From Bacillota bacterium (GTDB taxonomy: Bacteria > Bacillota > Clostridia > Oscillospirales > Ruminococcaceae), in the NCBI GenBank assembly GCA_023460035.1, contig JAEWRN010000044.1, positions 1 to 64,000 on the forward strand: a stretch of DNA of 64,000 bases. Reading direction: 5' to 3'. A program made the position numbers and the translations under genes. Shown here in pieces: positions 16,258 through 25,534 of this stretch. Each line of letters opens with the position of its first letter. The first letter of the stretch is position 1. The notes beneath the pieces are model-generated. The model saw only the letters and a list, made by a program, of their open reading frames with translations. It ran no database searches and was not told the DNA's origin.

Positions 16258-17670
16258 CTACGCATTTGCTGTTTCTTTTTCTTCGTTTCTTTTCCGATTG
16301 ATTGCCTTGCTTTTCTCTTCGTCAAACCCCTCGGTTGCCTCTGGCGTAAATACTGTTTTGACCGTTAAAAACAGAATCCGCAAGTCCATTAAGAAGCTTT
16401 GTTGTTCGATGTACAGCAAATCCAGCAGCAGCTTATCATGGGCACTGGTGTTGTACTTCCCGTAGATTTGCGCGTATCCAGTAAGGCCGCCTTTTACTCG
16501 CAAACGATAGCTGAATTCCGGCATCTCTTCTGTAAAAAGCAAAACATGTTCAATCCTTTCCACCCTGGGGCCAACCCAGGACATATTTCCCGATAGTATG
16601 TTGAAAATTTGAGGAAGCTCATCGATTCTTGTTGCACGGATAACCTTGCCCACTTTTGTAATACGGCTGTCGCCTGCAACACAGGGGCGAGGCTTGCCAT
16701 CCTTTTCGGCATCCATCACCATACTTCTGAATTTCAAAACATTAAAGACCTTGCCGCCTTGTGTCACTCTTGCTTGACTGAAGAAAATGTCCCCGCCATC
16801 TTCCAGCTTAATGGCTATCGCTGTAATCAGCATAATGGGTGAGGCAACAATCAACGCAAACAAGCTAAAGACAATATCCATTGTCCTCTTACCCGGATAA
16901 GTTTGGTTCACCTTGAACGAACCGTTATAGGTAACCAATGGGGTATCCACAAAATGTTTCACTTCATAGCCGCGAGCAATGATGTCCTCCACAGTCGGGG
17001 TGATGTAGACGCGGCTGCCGGTGTCCACACAATAGCGCGTGATCTTGCTGCGCTTTTCCAGCGGCAGCTCATATAGAAAAACTATCGAATACTTGGCAAG
17101 CTCTGCACAGAGCATATCATTCACATCGTACACCGGATAATTTTCAACGATATTGAACAGATGCCCATAATGCTTTTCCAACTTCTCGACAAATGCTCGA
17201 CCAACGATTCTTTCTTTATCCGAAGCATTTCCATCATAGAACAGGATGCAATCCTTCGGCGGCACATGATTCAAGAAATACTGCTTTGCCTTGGTGGCCC
17301 AAATGAAACCCAAAATCACCTGCACGACCACGGTTGCCGCACCTGGAAGAATATTTACATACCGGCGGGCAATTAGGCAGGCGGCAACATACAAAGCCAA
17401 ATCCGCAAAGCCAATCGAAAGAAACTGCGTAAAGACTGTTTTCCCTATGGAGGACGAAGCAATCTTGAATGCGCGGTAGGTTTGGCAGAATTTCAGATAT
17501 AAAATCAGCCAAATGACAATCGATGAAAGCGCCCCTAACTCCCTATGAGTGCGAAACGCAATATTGTTATAATAAAGCAGCCACACCGCAGCAAAAGCAA
17601 CTGCCATAAGCACCATTATAATGACACTCGCCACATGGGTAATTCTTCTGTTTTCTTCTGGTATCGTCAT
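16258..17670 (-). CDS. Exopolysaccharide polyprenyl glycosylphosphotransferase (initiating sugar transferase)
   Basis: About 470 residues. Four or five hydrophobic segments (about 20-130) are followed by a soluble region and a bacterial sugar transferase domain (about 265-455). Visible motifs are KRTMDIVFSLFALIVASPIM, the family KFRSM, the catalytic-loop DRIDELPQ-type ATRIDELPQIFN, VGPRVER and LRVKGGLTGYAQIYG. It transfers a sugar-1-phosphate to undecaprenyl phosphate, the first membrane step of repeat-unit assembly. I use ATG 17670 behind GGAGGGGG; an in-frame GTG at 17691 is possible. A truncated paralogue lies just upstream. Confidence 0.87.
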   Translation of the reverse strand: MTIPEENRRITHVASVIIMVLMAVAFAAVWLLYYNNIAFRTHRELGALSSIVIWLILYLKFCQTYRAFKIASSSIGKTVFTQFLSIGFADLALYVAACLIARRYVNILPGAATVVVQVILGFIWATKAKQYFLNHVPPKDCILFYDGNASDKERIVGRAFVEKLEKHYGHLFNIVENYPVYDVNDMLCAELAKYSIVFLYELPLEKRSKITRYCVDTGSRVYITPTVEDIIARGYEVKHFVDTPLVTYNGSFKVNQTYPGKRTMDIVFSLFALIVASPIMLITAIAIKLEDGGDIFFSQARVTQGGKVFNVLKFRSMVMDAEKDGKPRPCVAGDSRITKVGKVIRATRIDELPQIFNILSGNMSWVGPRVERIEHVLLFTEEMPEFSYRLRVKGGLTGYAQIYGKYNTSAHDKLLLDLLYIEQQSFLMDLRILFLTVKTVFTPEATEGFDEEKSKAINRKRNEEKETANA

Positions 17671-17942
17671 CGTATCACAATCCCCCTCCACAGGAGCTTC
17701 TGTACTATTCGAAATGCTACATTTCGCATTTTAAGCTCTGGTTGCATGACAAATAGCCCACAACAGATCTCTCTGCCGTAGACTTGAACCTTATCTCCCT
17801 ATTCTGTTTGTGTTACGCTCATTTGATTGGGTCAAAATAGAGCATCCAAAACCGCCGCAAATGCACTGGTTTCTATGGATTTCACCCATTTTGATTTTCA
17901 AATCATTTAAGATTACACAAGCAAAAATAGATTTGATAGGGT

Positions 17943-19112
17943 TCAAGCCATTGAAAAACCGCATAACTGCGACGTTTTCTTGGTTGTTCCTATTATTACT
18001 CTATCCCCTATTGTGCTCATTTTGCCGGATAATACGTTAAAAATTTGAGTAAGTTCATCAATTCTTGTCGCCCGTATAATTTTCCCAACCTTAGTTATAC
18101 GGCTGTCTCCCGCAATACATGGCCGAGGTTTTCCGACTTTTTCTGCGTCCATAATCATGCTGCGAAATTTTAATATGTTAAATTGCTTGCCATGCAACCC
18201 AACACGGCGCTGGAGAAAAAATATATCTCCACCATCCTCTAATTTAATTGCAACCGCTGTTACAAGCATAATTGGAATTCCTTGAACCAACATCGTTAAG
18301 CAAATCAAAATATCAAAAAGGCGCTTAAACGCCGCATAGAAAACACATCTCTGATCATTATTTTCATAAGCATAAAGCGGTGTATCAATTAAATTTTTCA
18401 CACTATAACCCTGAGAAATCAGATCCTCAATGTCTGGTGTCAAATATGCTTTGCATCCGGCGTTGATGCAATACTCCATAATCCGACTTCTAGTTTCAAA
18501 TCCAACTTTATATAGAAAAACCACGGGATATTCTTTTAAAGTTGCACTGATTTCTCCCATTTCTTCTACCCGGACGTTTTCTACAATATCAAACAAATGT
18601 CCGTAACGCGTTTTGATTTTGCCTATGAATTTTTGCATTGAAACCTTACCCTCATTCTTCCGTTCGTAAATGAGAATACATTTTTGCGGCTGAACGTGTG
18701 AAAGAAGATATTGCTTTGTAAGTGTCGCCCAAACAAATGCAAAAACAAACTGGATTGCCACTGTAAAAATACCGGGCAGAATATTAACATAGTTTCTATA
18801 AATTAAGCAACATTCAACATAGCAAACCAAATCCGCCAAGCCAATTGCCAAGCACTGCGAAAAAGCAGTTTCGCCGATTGGGAAAGACGCTATCTTGAAA
18901 GCCCGATAGGTATTAGCTGCTGCAAGATAGACGACAAGATAGACAATAATTGTTGCCACGCAACCAATAAAATGATAGGTACGAAAAGCGAAGCGGTTGT
19001 AGTACAGTAACCATACAGTCAAAAAAGATGTGACCACAAACACGATCATAATTAAACTAGCCATTGTTGTAATGGCTCTGTCTTGCGAAGCAACATGCAC
19101 CTTCTTACCCAT
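17943..19112 (-). pseudogene. Second glycosylphosphotransferase, C-terminally truncated
   Basis: 389 residues clearly related to the neighbour at 16258 (shared segments include AFRTYHFIG, NTYRAFKIAS and GDSRITKVGKIIRATRIDEL). The paralogy holds up to NVLSGKMSTIG. Then the sequence leaves the family: about 85 residues containing the expected VGPR, LTGYAQ and C-terminal helices are missing and are replaced by an unrelated tail (DRVIIGTTKKTSQLCGFSMA). The missing part belongs to the catalytic domain, so activity is doubtful. The most likely origin is a tandem duplicate or an older gene that lost its end. The 272 bases between its stop and the next gene hold nothing I recognise. Confidence 0.75.
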
Positions 19113-19419
19113 AAGCTTCCCCCTCTCTTCATTTAGTCCCCAAATAGCAACTGCCTGTTTATTTTTATTTAAGACAACTTACGATAGAAGATTTACCTTC
19201 TGAACTTCAGGCAGAATAATTTTCTTTATTAATCGAAATCCGACGTACAAAAAACCTCTTCTGTCATGCTCACCGAGCCATAATCCTTCGTCACGGCGGC
19301 AATTGTAGTAATTACCTTAACAAGGAACTTACCAATTTCAAACACACTATCCACAATATGTCTGATTTTATAAGCAATGGGTACTGCATGATTATAAGGA
19401 GTACCCGCTTCTATATTTA
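19113..19419. other. Intergenic stretch inside the capsule operon with no recognised gene
   Basis: This AT-rich 307-bp gap separates the LCP gene from the truncated sugar transferase. The minus strand carries an unassigned open stretch (19229-19435, containing FEIGKFLVKVITTIAAVTKD) with no start of its own outside the LCP gene. I see no promoter or clear hairpin. It may be a remnant of a lost gene. Confidence 0.4.
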
Positions 19420-20460
19420 TCAATAAAAAAAGTCTTTTAAAATCTGAGCGTTTGCTGCAAAATCGACACCGATCATCTTCCTGCCGTCCACCCCCACACT
19501 GTTCCAACAAGTCTCGTAAGTGGGGATTGTCATCTGCTCCATGTTGGCACCGGTGCTAATAAAACCAGGCAATTCAAACAGCAGAGAAGTAATTTCCTCT
19601 TTGGTTAAGTTGGTCTCAATCATAGGTAAAACAGTATCAACAAGGTTATTCAAGGTAAAAATATCCTCGCTTTTCACCTGATTAATTGCCGCCTGTATCA
19701 TGTTGCGCTGCCTTTGTATGCGACTCCAATCGCTGTCTATTTTTCTGATTCTAGAATAAGCGAGCGCAGTCTTTCCATCCAGATGATTTTGCCCCGCCGT
19801 CAAATTGGGGATGGAGTCTTGAGATGTTATACTTTTTTGCTGCATCAAATAAGCTGCTTCAGCTTGAGTTAATGTAATATCGACCCCACCAATAGCATCA
19901 ATTGCCTTTTGAAATACAGAAAAATTCACCCGCACATAGCGCTCCACATCAACGTTAAAGCATTCCCGCACCGTTTTCAGAGTCAACGCTGCCCCACCAT
20001 AACGAAAGGTATGTGTAATCAAATCGTCATTACGCCCCGGCACCGGCACACCAATCCCTCTTTCAATGCTTACAAGCTTGATCGTGTGCTTTTTTGTGTT
20101 GAGGCTGAGAATCATGATGCTGTCTGCCCGCGCGTTATCGCTGAATTGCTCCGTGCGCTCGTCCGTACCAAGCAGCAAAATATTTACAACATCTTTATCA
20201 TAGAACGGGTCTCCCGTCGGCAACTGGCTTTTTTGTTCCGCGTCTTTTGGGGCTTGTCCCATATCCGGCAAGCTTTCATCGTTTTCCTCAGCAGGAATGC
20301 TAACACTGGCATCAATACTGTGGCTACCACTGTTGTATCGAATAAGCCCTAACTTTGAGTTATAAAACATCCAGAGTAAAAAAAATGCTAGTAAACTAGC
20401 AACGACAACCCCTGCAATTACATAAGGCCAGCGCCGTCGTTTTTTTTGTTGTTTGTTCAA
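19420..20460 (-). CDS. LCP-family (LytR-CpsA-Psr) polymer ligase
   Basis: About 346 residues. A basic N-terminus precedes one membrane helix (VIAGVVVASLLAFFLLWMF), then an extracellular LCP domain. Family motifs are visible: NILLLGTDER, ARADSIMILSLN, LVSIERGIGV and YSRIRKIDSDWSRIQRQRN with its Asp/Arg residues. LCP proteins attach undecaprenyl-linked capsule or teichoic polymers to peptidoglycan outside the membrane. I take TTG 20460, with AGGGG seven bases before it, as the start. A TTG at 20484 that overlaps the previous stop has no ribosome site. Its place after cpsC, cpsD and cpsB is standard for Gram-positive capsule operons. Confidence 0.85.
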   Translation of the reverse strand: MNKQQKKRRRWPYVIAGVVVASLLAFFLLWMFYNSKLGLIRYNSGSHSIDASVSIPAEENDESLPDMGQAPKDAEQKSQLPTGDPFYDKDVVNILLLGTDERTEQFSDNARADSIMILSLNTKKHTIKLVSIERGIGVPVPGRNDDLITHTFRYGGAALTLKTVRECFNVDVERYVRVNFSVFQKAIDAIGGVDITLTQAEAAYLMQQKSITSQDSIPNLTAGQNHLDGKTALAYSRIRKIDSDWSRIQRQRNMIQAAINQVKSEDIFTLNNLVDTVLPMIETNLTKEEITSLLFELPGFISTGANMEQMTIPTYETCWNSVGVDGRKMIGVDFAANAQILKDFFY

Positions 20461-20480
20461 ATTTATGCCCCTGTTTCTTT

Positions 20481-21236
20481 TCAAAAAATATGGCCAAACA
20501 GCTGCTTCATCGCTGTAGCTTCAGCTAAATCCGGGATTCCACCTGCAAACAATGCATCAGCACAGTGAAGCATTTCCATAGAAATCTGCTTACCGCAGTT
20601 TTTTTCTATCAAGGTCATCGCCTTTTCCATAAGTGGTGGGCGCTTTGTGGGTGAGTGTGTATCCGTTGCAATTACATGCACCAACCGGTGCCGAATCATC
20701 TTTAAAATTAATTCTCTGCGCTTCTTATGCTGTACTAAGCTGGTGGCATTCACCTGAATATAGGCGCCGGCTGAGGTCCATTCTAACAGTAAATTAGGAT
20801 TTTCCATTACATAAGGATACCGTTCAACATGTGCAACAAGCGGCACGACCCCAAGTCCCCCAAGACGATACAAGATGTCACTGGTCCAAAGTGGATAATA
20901 GCTTGTGGGCAACTCTATTAGCATAGTGTTCGTGTTTTCCATGCAAAGTGGAGCCAGATCGAGATCCAGCAAGCTAGGCGAAAAAAGCACCTCTGCCCCT
21001 ACTTTGATTGTTATCTCTTCCAGTTCCGTTGCGCAATGAGTAAACAACTGCTGCTTTGCAGCATCTCGTTTTTCGCAAAACTCCTCAATCGACTGACGTT
21101 CAGAATAAAAATGTGGCGTGCAGGCAATTTGAGTAACCCCGGAACTGAGCTGCGCTTGCAACAAAGCAGCCGAAACGACCTCGTCTTTTGCACCATCGTC
21201 AATGCCTGGTAAGATATGACTGTGAAGATCCGTCAT
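20481..21236 (-). CDS. cpsB: CpsB/YwqE-type PHP-domain protein tyrosine phosphatase
   Basis: About 251 residues with metal-binding PHP motifs: MTDLHSHILPGIDDGA at the N-terminus, IACTPHFY, VAHVERYP and ATDTHSPTKRPP. This manganese-dependent enzyme removes phosphate from the tyrosine-rich tail of the partner kinase CpsD and so tunes polymer export. Start ATG 21236 follows GAGGA at a suitable distance; a longer frame to 21326 overlaps the kinase gene and is unlikely to be translated. The stop lies 20 bases inside the region upstream of the LCP start. Confidence 0.88.
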   Translation of the reverse strand: MTDLHSHILPGIDDGAKDEVVSAALLQAQLSSGVTQIACTPHFYSERQSIEEFCEKRDAAKQQLFTHCATELEEITIKVGAEVLFSPSLLDLDLAPLCMENTNTMLIELPTSYYPLWTSDILYRLGGLGVVPLVAHVERYPYVMENPNLLLEWTSAGAYIQVNATSLVQHKKRRELILKMIRHRLVHVIATDTHSPTKRPPLMEKAMTLIEKNCGKQISMEMLHCADALFAGGIPDLAEATAMKQLFGHIF

Positions 21237-21246
21237 GTGCATGTCC

Positions 21247-21981
21247 TCAATTGGCGTCAGCGGCGGAATAATCATAATTGTAGCTGTAATAATAACCGCT
21301 CTCTTTGTCTGCACTTTTGGCATCATAATTATTCATTACTGCACCAAGAAGCGTAGCATTCACCTGATCAAGATTTTTTTTAGCAAGCTCCGCCTGTTCA
21401 AAAGTGGCAAAATTCTGCCGCACAACTAAAATTACACCATCAGCATATTGGCTAAGCACTGCTGCGTCGGTAACCACCGAAACAGGGGGCGTATCAAAAA
21501 TGATGAAATCATAATGGTGCCCCATTTCTTCAATCACATTTTTCATACGTGCACTGCCAAGCAGCTCTGCCGGGTTAGGTGGGATGGCATCTGCTATCAT
21601 GACATGCAACTTTAAATCTGCAATATTGATAATAGACTCGTCAAGAGAATTACCCGATAGCACACTGGTAAGGCCACTGCATCCAGTGCGGCTGATTTTC
21701 AGATACTTGTGCAAAATAGGCTTACGCAAATCGCAATCCATCAGAAGCACCTTGCTGCCCGCTTGTGCCAGTGAAATGGCAAGGTTGATTGCAATACTGC
21801 TTTTGCCTTCACCTGGGATTGCACTTGTAATAATAAGCTTTTTACACTCTTTACCCAGCGCAATAAATTTCAAGTTTGTCCGCAAACTTTTAAACGCCTC
21901 TTGGTACTGAAACGGTGCCGATTTTGTCATAAGTAGGAACTTTCGGGGCGCGTGCACATTCTTTTTTTCTATTTTAAACAT
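21247..21981 (-). CDS. cpsD: CpsD-type tyrosine-protein kinase (BY-kinase)
   Basis: A 244-residue cytoplasmic BY-kinase. Walker A is SAIPGEGKS (53-61), Walker A' VLLMDCDLRKP (about 78-88) and Walker B FIIFDTPP (159-166). The C-terminus is a tyrosine cluster GYYYSYNYDYS (about 229-239), the autophosphorylation site. It pairs with the membrane adaptor CpsC encoded 12 bp upstream. Phosphorylation state controls capsule length and export in this class of system. Confidence 0.92.
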   Translation of the reverse strand: MFKIEKKNVHAPRKFLLMTKSAPFQYQEAFKSLRTNLKFIALGKECKKLIITSAIPGEGKSSIAINLAISLAQAGSKVLLMDCDLRKPILHKYLKISRTGCSGLTSVLSGNSLDESIINIADLKLHVMIADAIPPNPAELLGSARMKNVIEEMGHHYDFIIFDTPPVSVVTDAAVLSQYADGVILVVRQNFATFEQAELAKKNLDQVNATLLGAVMNNYDAKSADKESGYYYSYNYDYSAADAN

Positions 21982-21992
21982 TTTTTCACCTT

Positions 21993-22685
21993 TTACTCTT
22001 TGATTGCAATCTCCGGAATGACGCCCAATACAGTCAGCCCAAGATGTTTAGTAATATCTTTATCATTAATAAATTTATTATTCATTGCACTGCGTAAAAA
22101 GATAATCCCCACAGAAATTGCGCCACCAACTAAACCTGCAAGTACCGTATTCATACTTTTTTTGGGTGATACAGGTCTTGTACCCGCCTTTGGCTTTGAA
22201 ATAATCTCAACACTACCCGCTTTAACCGTCTTAATGATAATTTCGGGGGCCTGCTCCACAATGCTCGATACAATCTTCTCTGCCGTTTCAGGGTTTTGAT
22301 CCTGCACTGATATTTTCATTACCTGTGTTGAATCCACCGCTTCAATTGACACTTTTTTCACCAGTTCTTCATAGTCCATATCCAGTTTTAAATCAGTAAT
22401 AGTTTTCCCCAACACCGTTTCACTTTTTAAAATGACCGCATAGGTATTCACTAGCTGCCGCGCCGATTCAATTTGGTCATTGGTAACAGCAGTTTGCGCC
22501 TGTTGGTCCTCGCGAGAGTTGACGATCATGATTGCAGTTGCCTCATATTTGGGTCGGATAAACAGTGTTGTTACCAGTAGCCCCGCCAACGCAAAAACAG
22601 CAACTGACACGAAAATAGTCACGAGATTTTTTTTCACCAACGAAAAAACCTCGCGGAGATCGATTATTTCATATTCTTGTTCCAA
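21993..22685 (-). CDS. cpsC: CpsC/Wzz-like chain-length determinant and kinase adaptor
   Basis: A 230-residue Wzz-domain protein. An N-terminal membrane helix (about 20-42) is followed by RPKYEATAIMIV, an extracellular helical region, and KPKAGTRPVSPKKSMN before a second helix (about 180-200). The short cytoplasmic tail would contact CpsD. Translation starts at TTG 22685, seven bases after GGGGGAA. It is the first gene of the capsule operon, 83 bases downstream of a near-consensus promoter, and fixes polymer length with CpsD and CpsB. Confidence 0.88.
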   Translation of the reverse strand: MEQEYEIIDLREVFSLVKKNLVTIFVSVAVFALAGLLVTTLFIRPKYEATAIMIVNSREDQQAQTAVTNDQIESARQLVNTYAVILKSETVLGKTITDLKLDMDYEELVKKVSIEAVDSTQVMKISVQDQNPETAEKIVSSIVEQAPEIIIKTVKAGSVEIISKPKAGTRPVSPKKSMNTVLAGLVGGAISVGIIFLRSAMNNKFINDKDITKHLGLTVLGVIPEIAIKE

Positions 22686-22767
22686 TTTGATTCCCCCGGA
22701 TTATTGCTTTTTATAAAACACTTTATCCTCTCATATTATCCTTTCATATTTTTAATAATTAATTATT

Positions 22768-22796
22768 ATTATACTGTCAGCTCATGGAAAAAACAA
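22768..22796 (-). promoter_or_regulatory. Sigma-A-type promoter of the capsule operon
   Basis: On the minus strand TTGTTT (22796-22791) is followed after 17 bases by a perfect TATAAT (22773-22768). It lies 83 bases upstream of cpsC in an AT-rich leader and is the only strong promoter seen before the 21-kb operon. Confidence 0.75.
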
Positions 22797-22868
22797 CCAA
22801 CTTTTCTTTATAATACTTAAAATCAGGAAATAATTGTTTTTTGTATAATATGTTAAATGATTTGTGAT

Positions 22869-22934
22869 AATATTTGAACCCCCAAATAACTCTCTTAGGA
22901 ATTTCCAAAAGAGCTATTGGAGGGTTCAAATATT
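22869..22934. terminator. Long imperfect palindrome between amidohydrolase and capsule operon
   Basis: Perfect 13-base arms aatatttgaaccc (22869-22881) and gggttcaaatatt (22922-22934) enclose a second imperfect stem (CCAAATAACTCTCTT against AAAAGAGCTATTGG). The structure starts 10 bases after the amidohydrolase stop at 22944. The plus strand has a T-rich stretch after it, but the minus strand lacks a clean T run. It could act as a terminator for the amidohydrolase operon or as a protein-binding palindrome. Confidence 0.55.
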
Positions 22935-22943
22935 ACCTTATTT

Positions 22944-24155
22944 TTATTTTTTATAAACCTTGCCGTCCTTCATCACAAAGGTGACCTTCATCATTTCGGC
23001 AATATCCGCAATAGGGTCGGCATCTACCGCTACAATGTCGGCAAAAAGGCCCTCTTTGACACTGCCGACCTTGTCATCCATGCGCATCATTTTCGCGGCG
23101 TTGGCTGTGGCCATCAAAATCGCATCTGCGGCGGGGATACCTGCCTCTACCAGCAGCTTAAACTCGTTTGCCTGCTCGCCGTGTTTGGTGAACGGGGTAC
23201 CGCAGTCGGTACCAAATGCCATGGGGATGCCCATCTCAAATGCGCGCTTCGTGTTACCGGCATGGGTGTAGACTACCTGCTTGTCTTTTTCTACCATCCA
23301 GTCGGGGATACCGGCAGCAGTGCCGTATTTGAGAATGTTGGCGCCAGGGCAGAGTGTCGGCACCAGCCAGGTGCCTGCTGCCAGCATCATGTCGTGGGCT
23401 TCCTGGTCGGCAAGGGCGCCGTGTTCGATCGAGGTAATGCCCGCTTTTACCGCAAGCTTCATGCCGTCGCCCGCATGCGCGTGGGCAGAAGTGATGCGCC
23501 CGCGGCTGTTGGCAAGGTCAATAATCGCTTTTAATTCCTCCAGCGTAAACTCCGGCGCCCCCACATCGTCGCCCTGGCTCATCACGCCGCCGGTCGACAT
23601 GATTTTAATCTGGTCGGCGCCGTATTTCATCACATACCGTGCGGCCGCGCGGCATTCATCCGGTGAATCGCACACAATGCCCATCTGGTCGTTTACGTCT
23701 ACATACGGGGCAAAATGCGTGTCGGCATGGCCGCCGGTGGCAGTGAGTGCCCTGCCGGAAACAAACATGCGCGGGCCCCAAGTTTCTCCCTTATTGATGG
23801 CATTTTTCACTGCGACATCGGTAAAAGCGATGGCGCCCTCATCACGCAGCGTGGTAAAACCGGCCATCAGGTCTGCCTGCACATTGGTCAGGCTGATGAT
23901 GGTGAAATCCGGCACCGACAAGTGCCCAAACCAGCCCATATCGGCCGGGCCGCCAGAAATATTGCAGTGCACATGCGTGTCGATGAGGCCCGGCAGCACA
24001 TACTTGCCGGAGAGGTCCACGACCTCCCAGCCCGGCTTGCATTCACCGGCCGAAACTTCCACGATTTTTTGATCTTCTACATAGACATTCTGGCCCGTAA
24101 CAAAAGCCTTTGTTTTGGTGTCAAACAGATGCCCACATTTTAAAACCTGTTTCAT
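22944..24155 (-). CDS. Metal-dependent amidohydrolase, prolidase/imidazolonepropionase-like (copy 2)
   Basis: A 403-residue amidohydrolase-superfamily enzyme. Metal ligands are visible: LIDTHVHCN (HxH), GADQIKIMSTGGV with the bridging Lys, SAHAHAGDG (His), ITSIEHG (His) and FGTDCGTP (Asp). The arrangement resembles the prolidase-like and imidazolonepropionase-like subgroup, which hydrolyses small amides such as dipeptides. It follows a paralogue after 14 bases and shares its promoter. AGGGGG precedes ATG 24155. No signal peptide is seen, so it is cytoplasmic; the exact substrate is unknown. Confidence 0.82.
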   Translation of the reverse strand: MKQVLKCGHLFDTKTKAFVTGQNVYVEDQKIVEVSAGECKPGWEVVDLSGKYVLPGLIDTHVHCNISGGPADMGWFGHLSVPDFTIISLTNVQADLMAGFTTLRDEGAIAFTDVAVKNAINKGETWGPRMFVSGRALTATGGHADTHFAPYVDVNDQMGIVCDSPDECRAAARYVMKYGADQIKIMSTGGVMSQGDDVGAPEFTLEELKAIIDLANSRGRITSAHAHAGDGMKLAVKAGITSIEHGALADQEAHDMMLAAGTWLVPTLCPGANILKYGTAAGIPDWMVEKDKQVVYTHAGNTKRAFEMGIPMAFGTDCGTPFTKHGEQANEFKLLVEAGIPAADAILMATANAAKMMRMDDKVGSVKEGLFADIVAVDADPIADIAEMMKVTFVMKDGKVYKK

Positions 24156-24169
24156 GTTGTTCTACCCCC

Positions 24170-25414
24170 TTATTGCAGCGTAACACAGGGTACGCCGTCT
24201 TTTTTGCAGACTTTGCCGCCCTTCATCACAAATGAGACCTCGTTCATTACGTCAATATTGTCCAGCGGGCTCTCGTCAAACGCGACCAAATCAGCATGTT
24301 TACCCGCCTCTATGGTGCCGACTTCCTCTGCCCAACGCATCATGGTGGCGTTGGTTTTGGTAGCCGCAAGCAGGGCTTGTGCCGGCGTAAAGCCAAACTC
24401 GACCATCAGGCCAAACTCAACGGTCTGTTTGCCGTGGAAGTTGAAGCTGGTACCGGCATCGGTGCCAAAGCCCACCTTAACGCCCGCCTCGCGACATTTG
24501 CGCAGATTCTCTTTGTGGCCCGACAACACAAGCTTCGCTTTTTCTACCATCCAGCCCGGCATACCGGCTTTAGAGCCGTTGTCCACAATAGCCTTTGCGG
24601 CAATGATGGTGGGGATGAGGTAGGTGCCGTGGCTTGCCATCAGCTCCACACACTCGTCATCCATCAGCATACCGTGTTCGATTGACGTGATGCCGGCCTT
24701 GACGGCAATTTTAATGCCGTCACTGCCATGGGCATGGGCGGAGGAAATGCGCCCGTGCGATTCGGCAATTTCAATGGCGGCGCGCATTTCTTCATACGTC
24801 AACTCTGCACATTTGGGGTCATCCCCAAAGCTCATCACGCCACCGGTCGCCATGATTTTAATCTGGTCGGCACCAAACTTAAAGTTGCAGCGCACTGCTT
24901 TGCGCGCTTCGGCAGCACTGTTGATGACCCGGCCCAGTGAATTAGTGCCCCCTACATAAGGTGCCATATGCGAATCTGCATGGCCGCCGGTGCCGGTGAG
25001 TGCCTCGCCCGAAACCATCATGCGGGGGCCTGCGATTAGCCCCTTGTTGATTGCATTGCGAAGTGCAACATCGGTATAGCCAAAAGCACCCTCGTCACGA
25101 ATGGATGTAAAACCAGCCATCAGGTCTGCCTGCGCATTTTTGATGCTGGTAATCGTAAACTCACCCTCATTGCCGTCAACCAGTGCGTGCAGAACGCTGG
25201 GCTGGCCCGAAAAATTAGTGTGCAGATGCGCATCGATTAGCCCTGGCATAACAAACTTGTCCGACAGGTCCACCACCTCTGCATTTGCGGCATCCACTTG
25301 CGCCGCTGGCAAAACCGCAGTAATTTTGCCCTCTTCGATTACAACGGCCATATCTTTTTGTACCGACTCGTCGGCACCAGTAAACAGGCCGCCGCATTTG
25401 ACGATCTTTTTCAT
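24170..25414 (-). CDS. Metal-dependent amidohydrolase, prolidase/imidazolonepropionase-like (copy 1)
   Basis: A 414-residue paralogue of the next gene with the same ligands: GLIDAHLHTNFSG, GADQIKIMATGGVMSFGD, SAHAHGSDG, ITSIEHGM and GFGTDAGTSFN. ATG 25414 follows GGGAGGA. The frame stays open far upstream to 26140, but that part is antisense to other DNA and has no ribosome site, so I exclude it. Both copies keep every metal ligand, so both are probably active, perhaps on different amide substrates. Expression should depend on the promoter and hairpin leader upstream. Confidence 0.82.
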   Translation of the reverse strand: MKKIVKCGGLFTGADESVQKDMAVVIEEGKITAVLPAAQVDAANAEVVDLSDKFVMPGLIDAHLHTNFSGQPSVLHALVDGNEGEFTITSIKNAQADLMAGFTSIRDEGAFGYTDVALRNAINKGLIAGPRMMVSGEALTGTGGHADSHMAPYVGGTNSLGRVINSAAEARKAVRCNFKFGADQIKIMATGGVMSFGDDPKCAELTYEEMRAAIEIAESHGRISSAHAHGSDGIKIAVKAGITSIEHGMLMDDECVELMASHGTYLIPTIIAAKAIVDNGSKAGMPGWMVEKAKLVLSGHKENLRKCREAGVKVGFGTDAGTSFNFHGKQTVEFGLMVEFGFTPAQALLAATKTNATMMRWAEEVGTIEAGKHADLVAFDESPLDNIDVMNEVSFVMKGGKVCKKDGVPCVTLQ

Positions 25415-25482
25415 TCTGACTATCCTCCCTTTTTTGCCGCGGCACAGCCAAAACTGCCCGCAAGACCAGGTTTTGCACAAAA

Positions 25483-25506
25483 GGACGCCGCAAAATTGCG
25501 GCGTCC
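25483..25506 (-). promoter_or_regulatory. Leader hairpin upstream of the amidohydrolase operon (attenuator-like)
   Basis: A perfect inverted repeat, ggacgccgcaa and ttgcggcgtcc with a two-base centre, lies in the 5' leader about 28 bases after the -10 box. On the transcribed strand it is followed by TTTTGTGC, a short T run. It could be a weak terminator (attenuator) or an mRNA-stability element. Confidence 0.5.
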
Positions 25507-25534
25507 CCCTTCCCAGTTCAAAACTCTTGGGGTA

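Noticed and set aside
17671..17942. Possible small gene or recombinase remnant between the two sugar transferases
   Set aside because: Short minus-strand frames exist (for example one containing GDKVQVYGREICC), but none has a start with a ribosome site or a recognised family.
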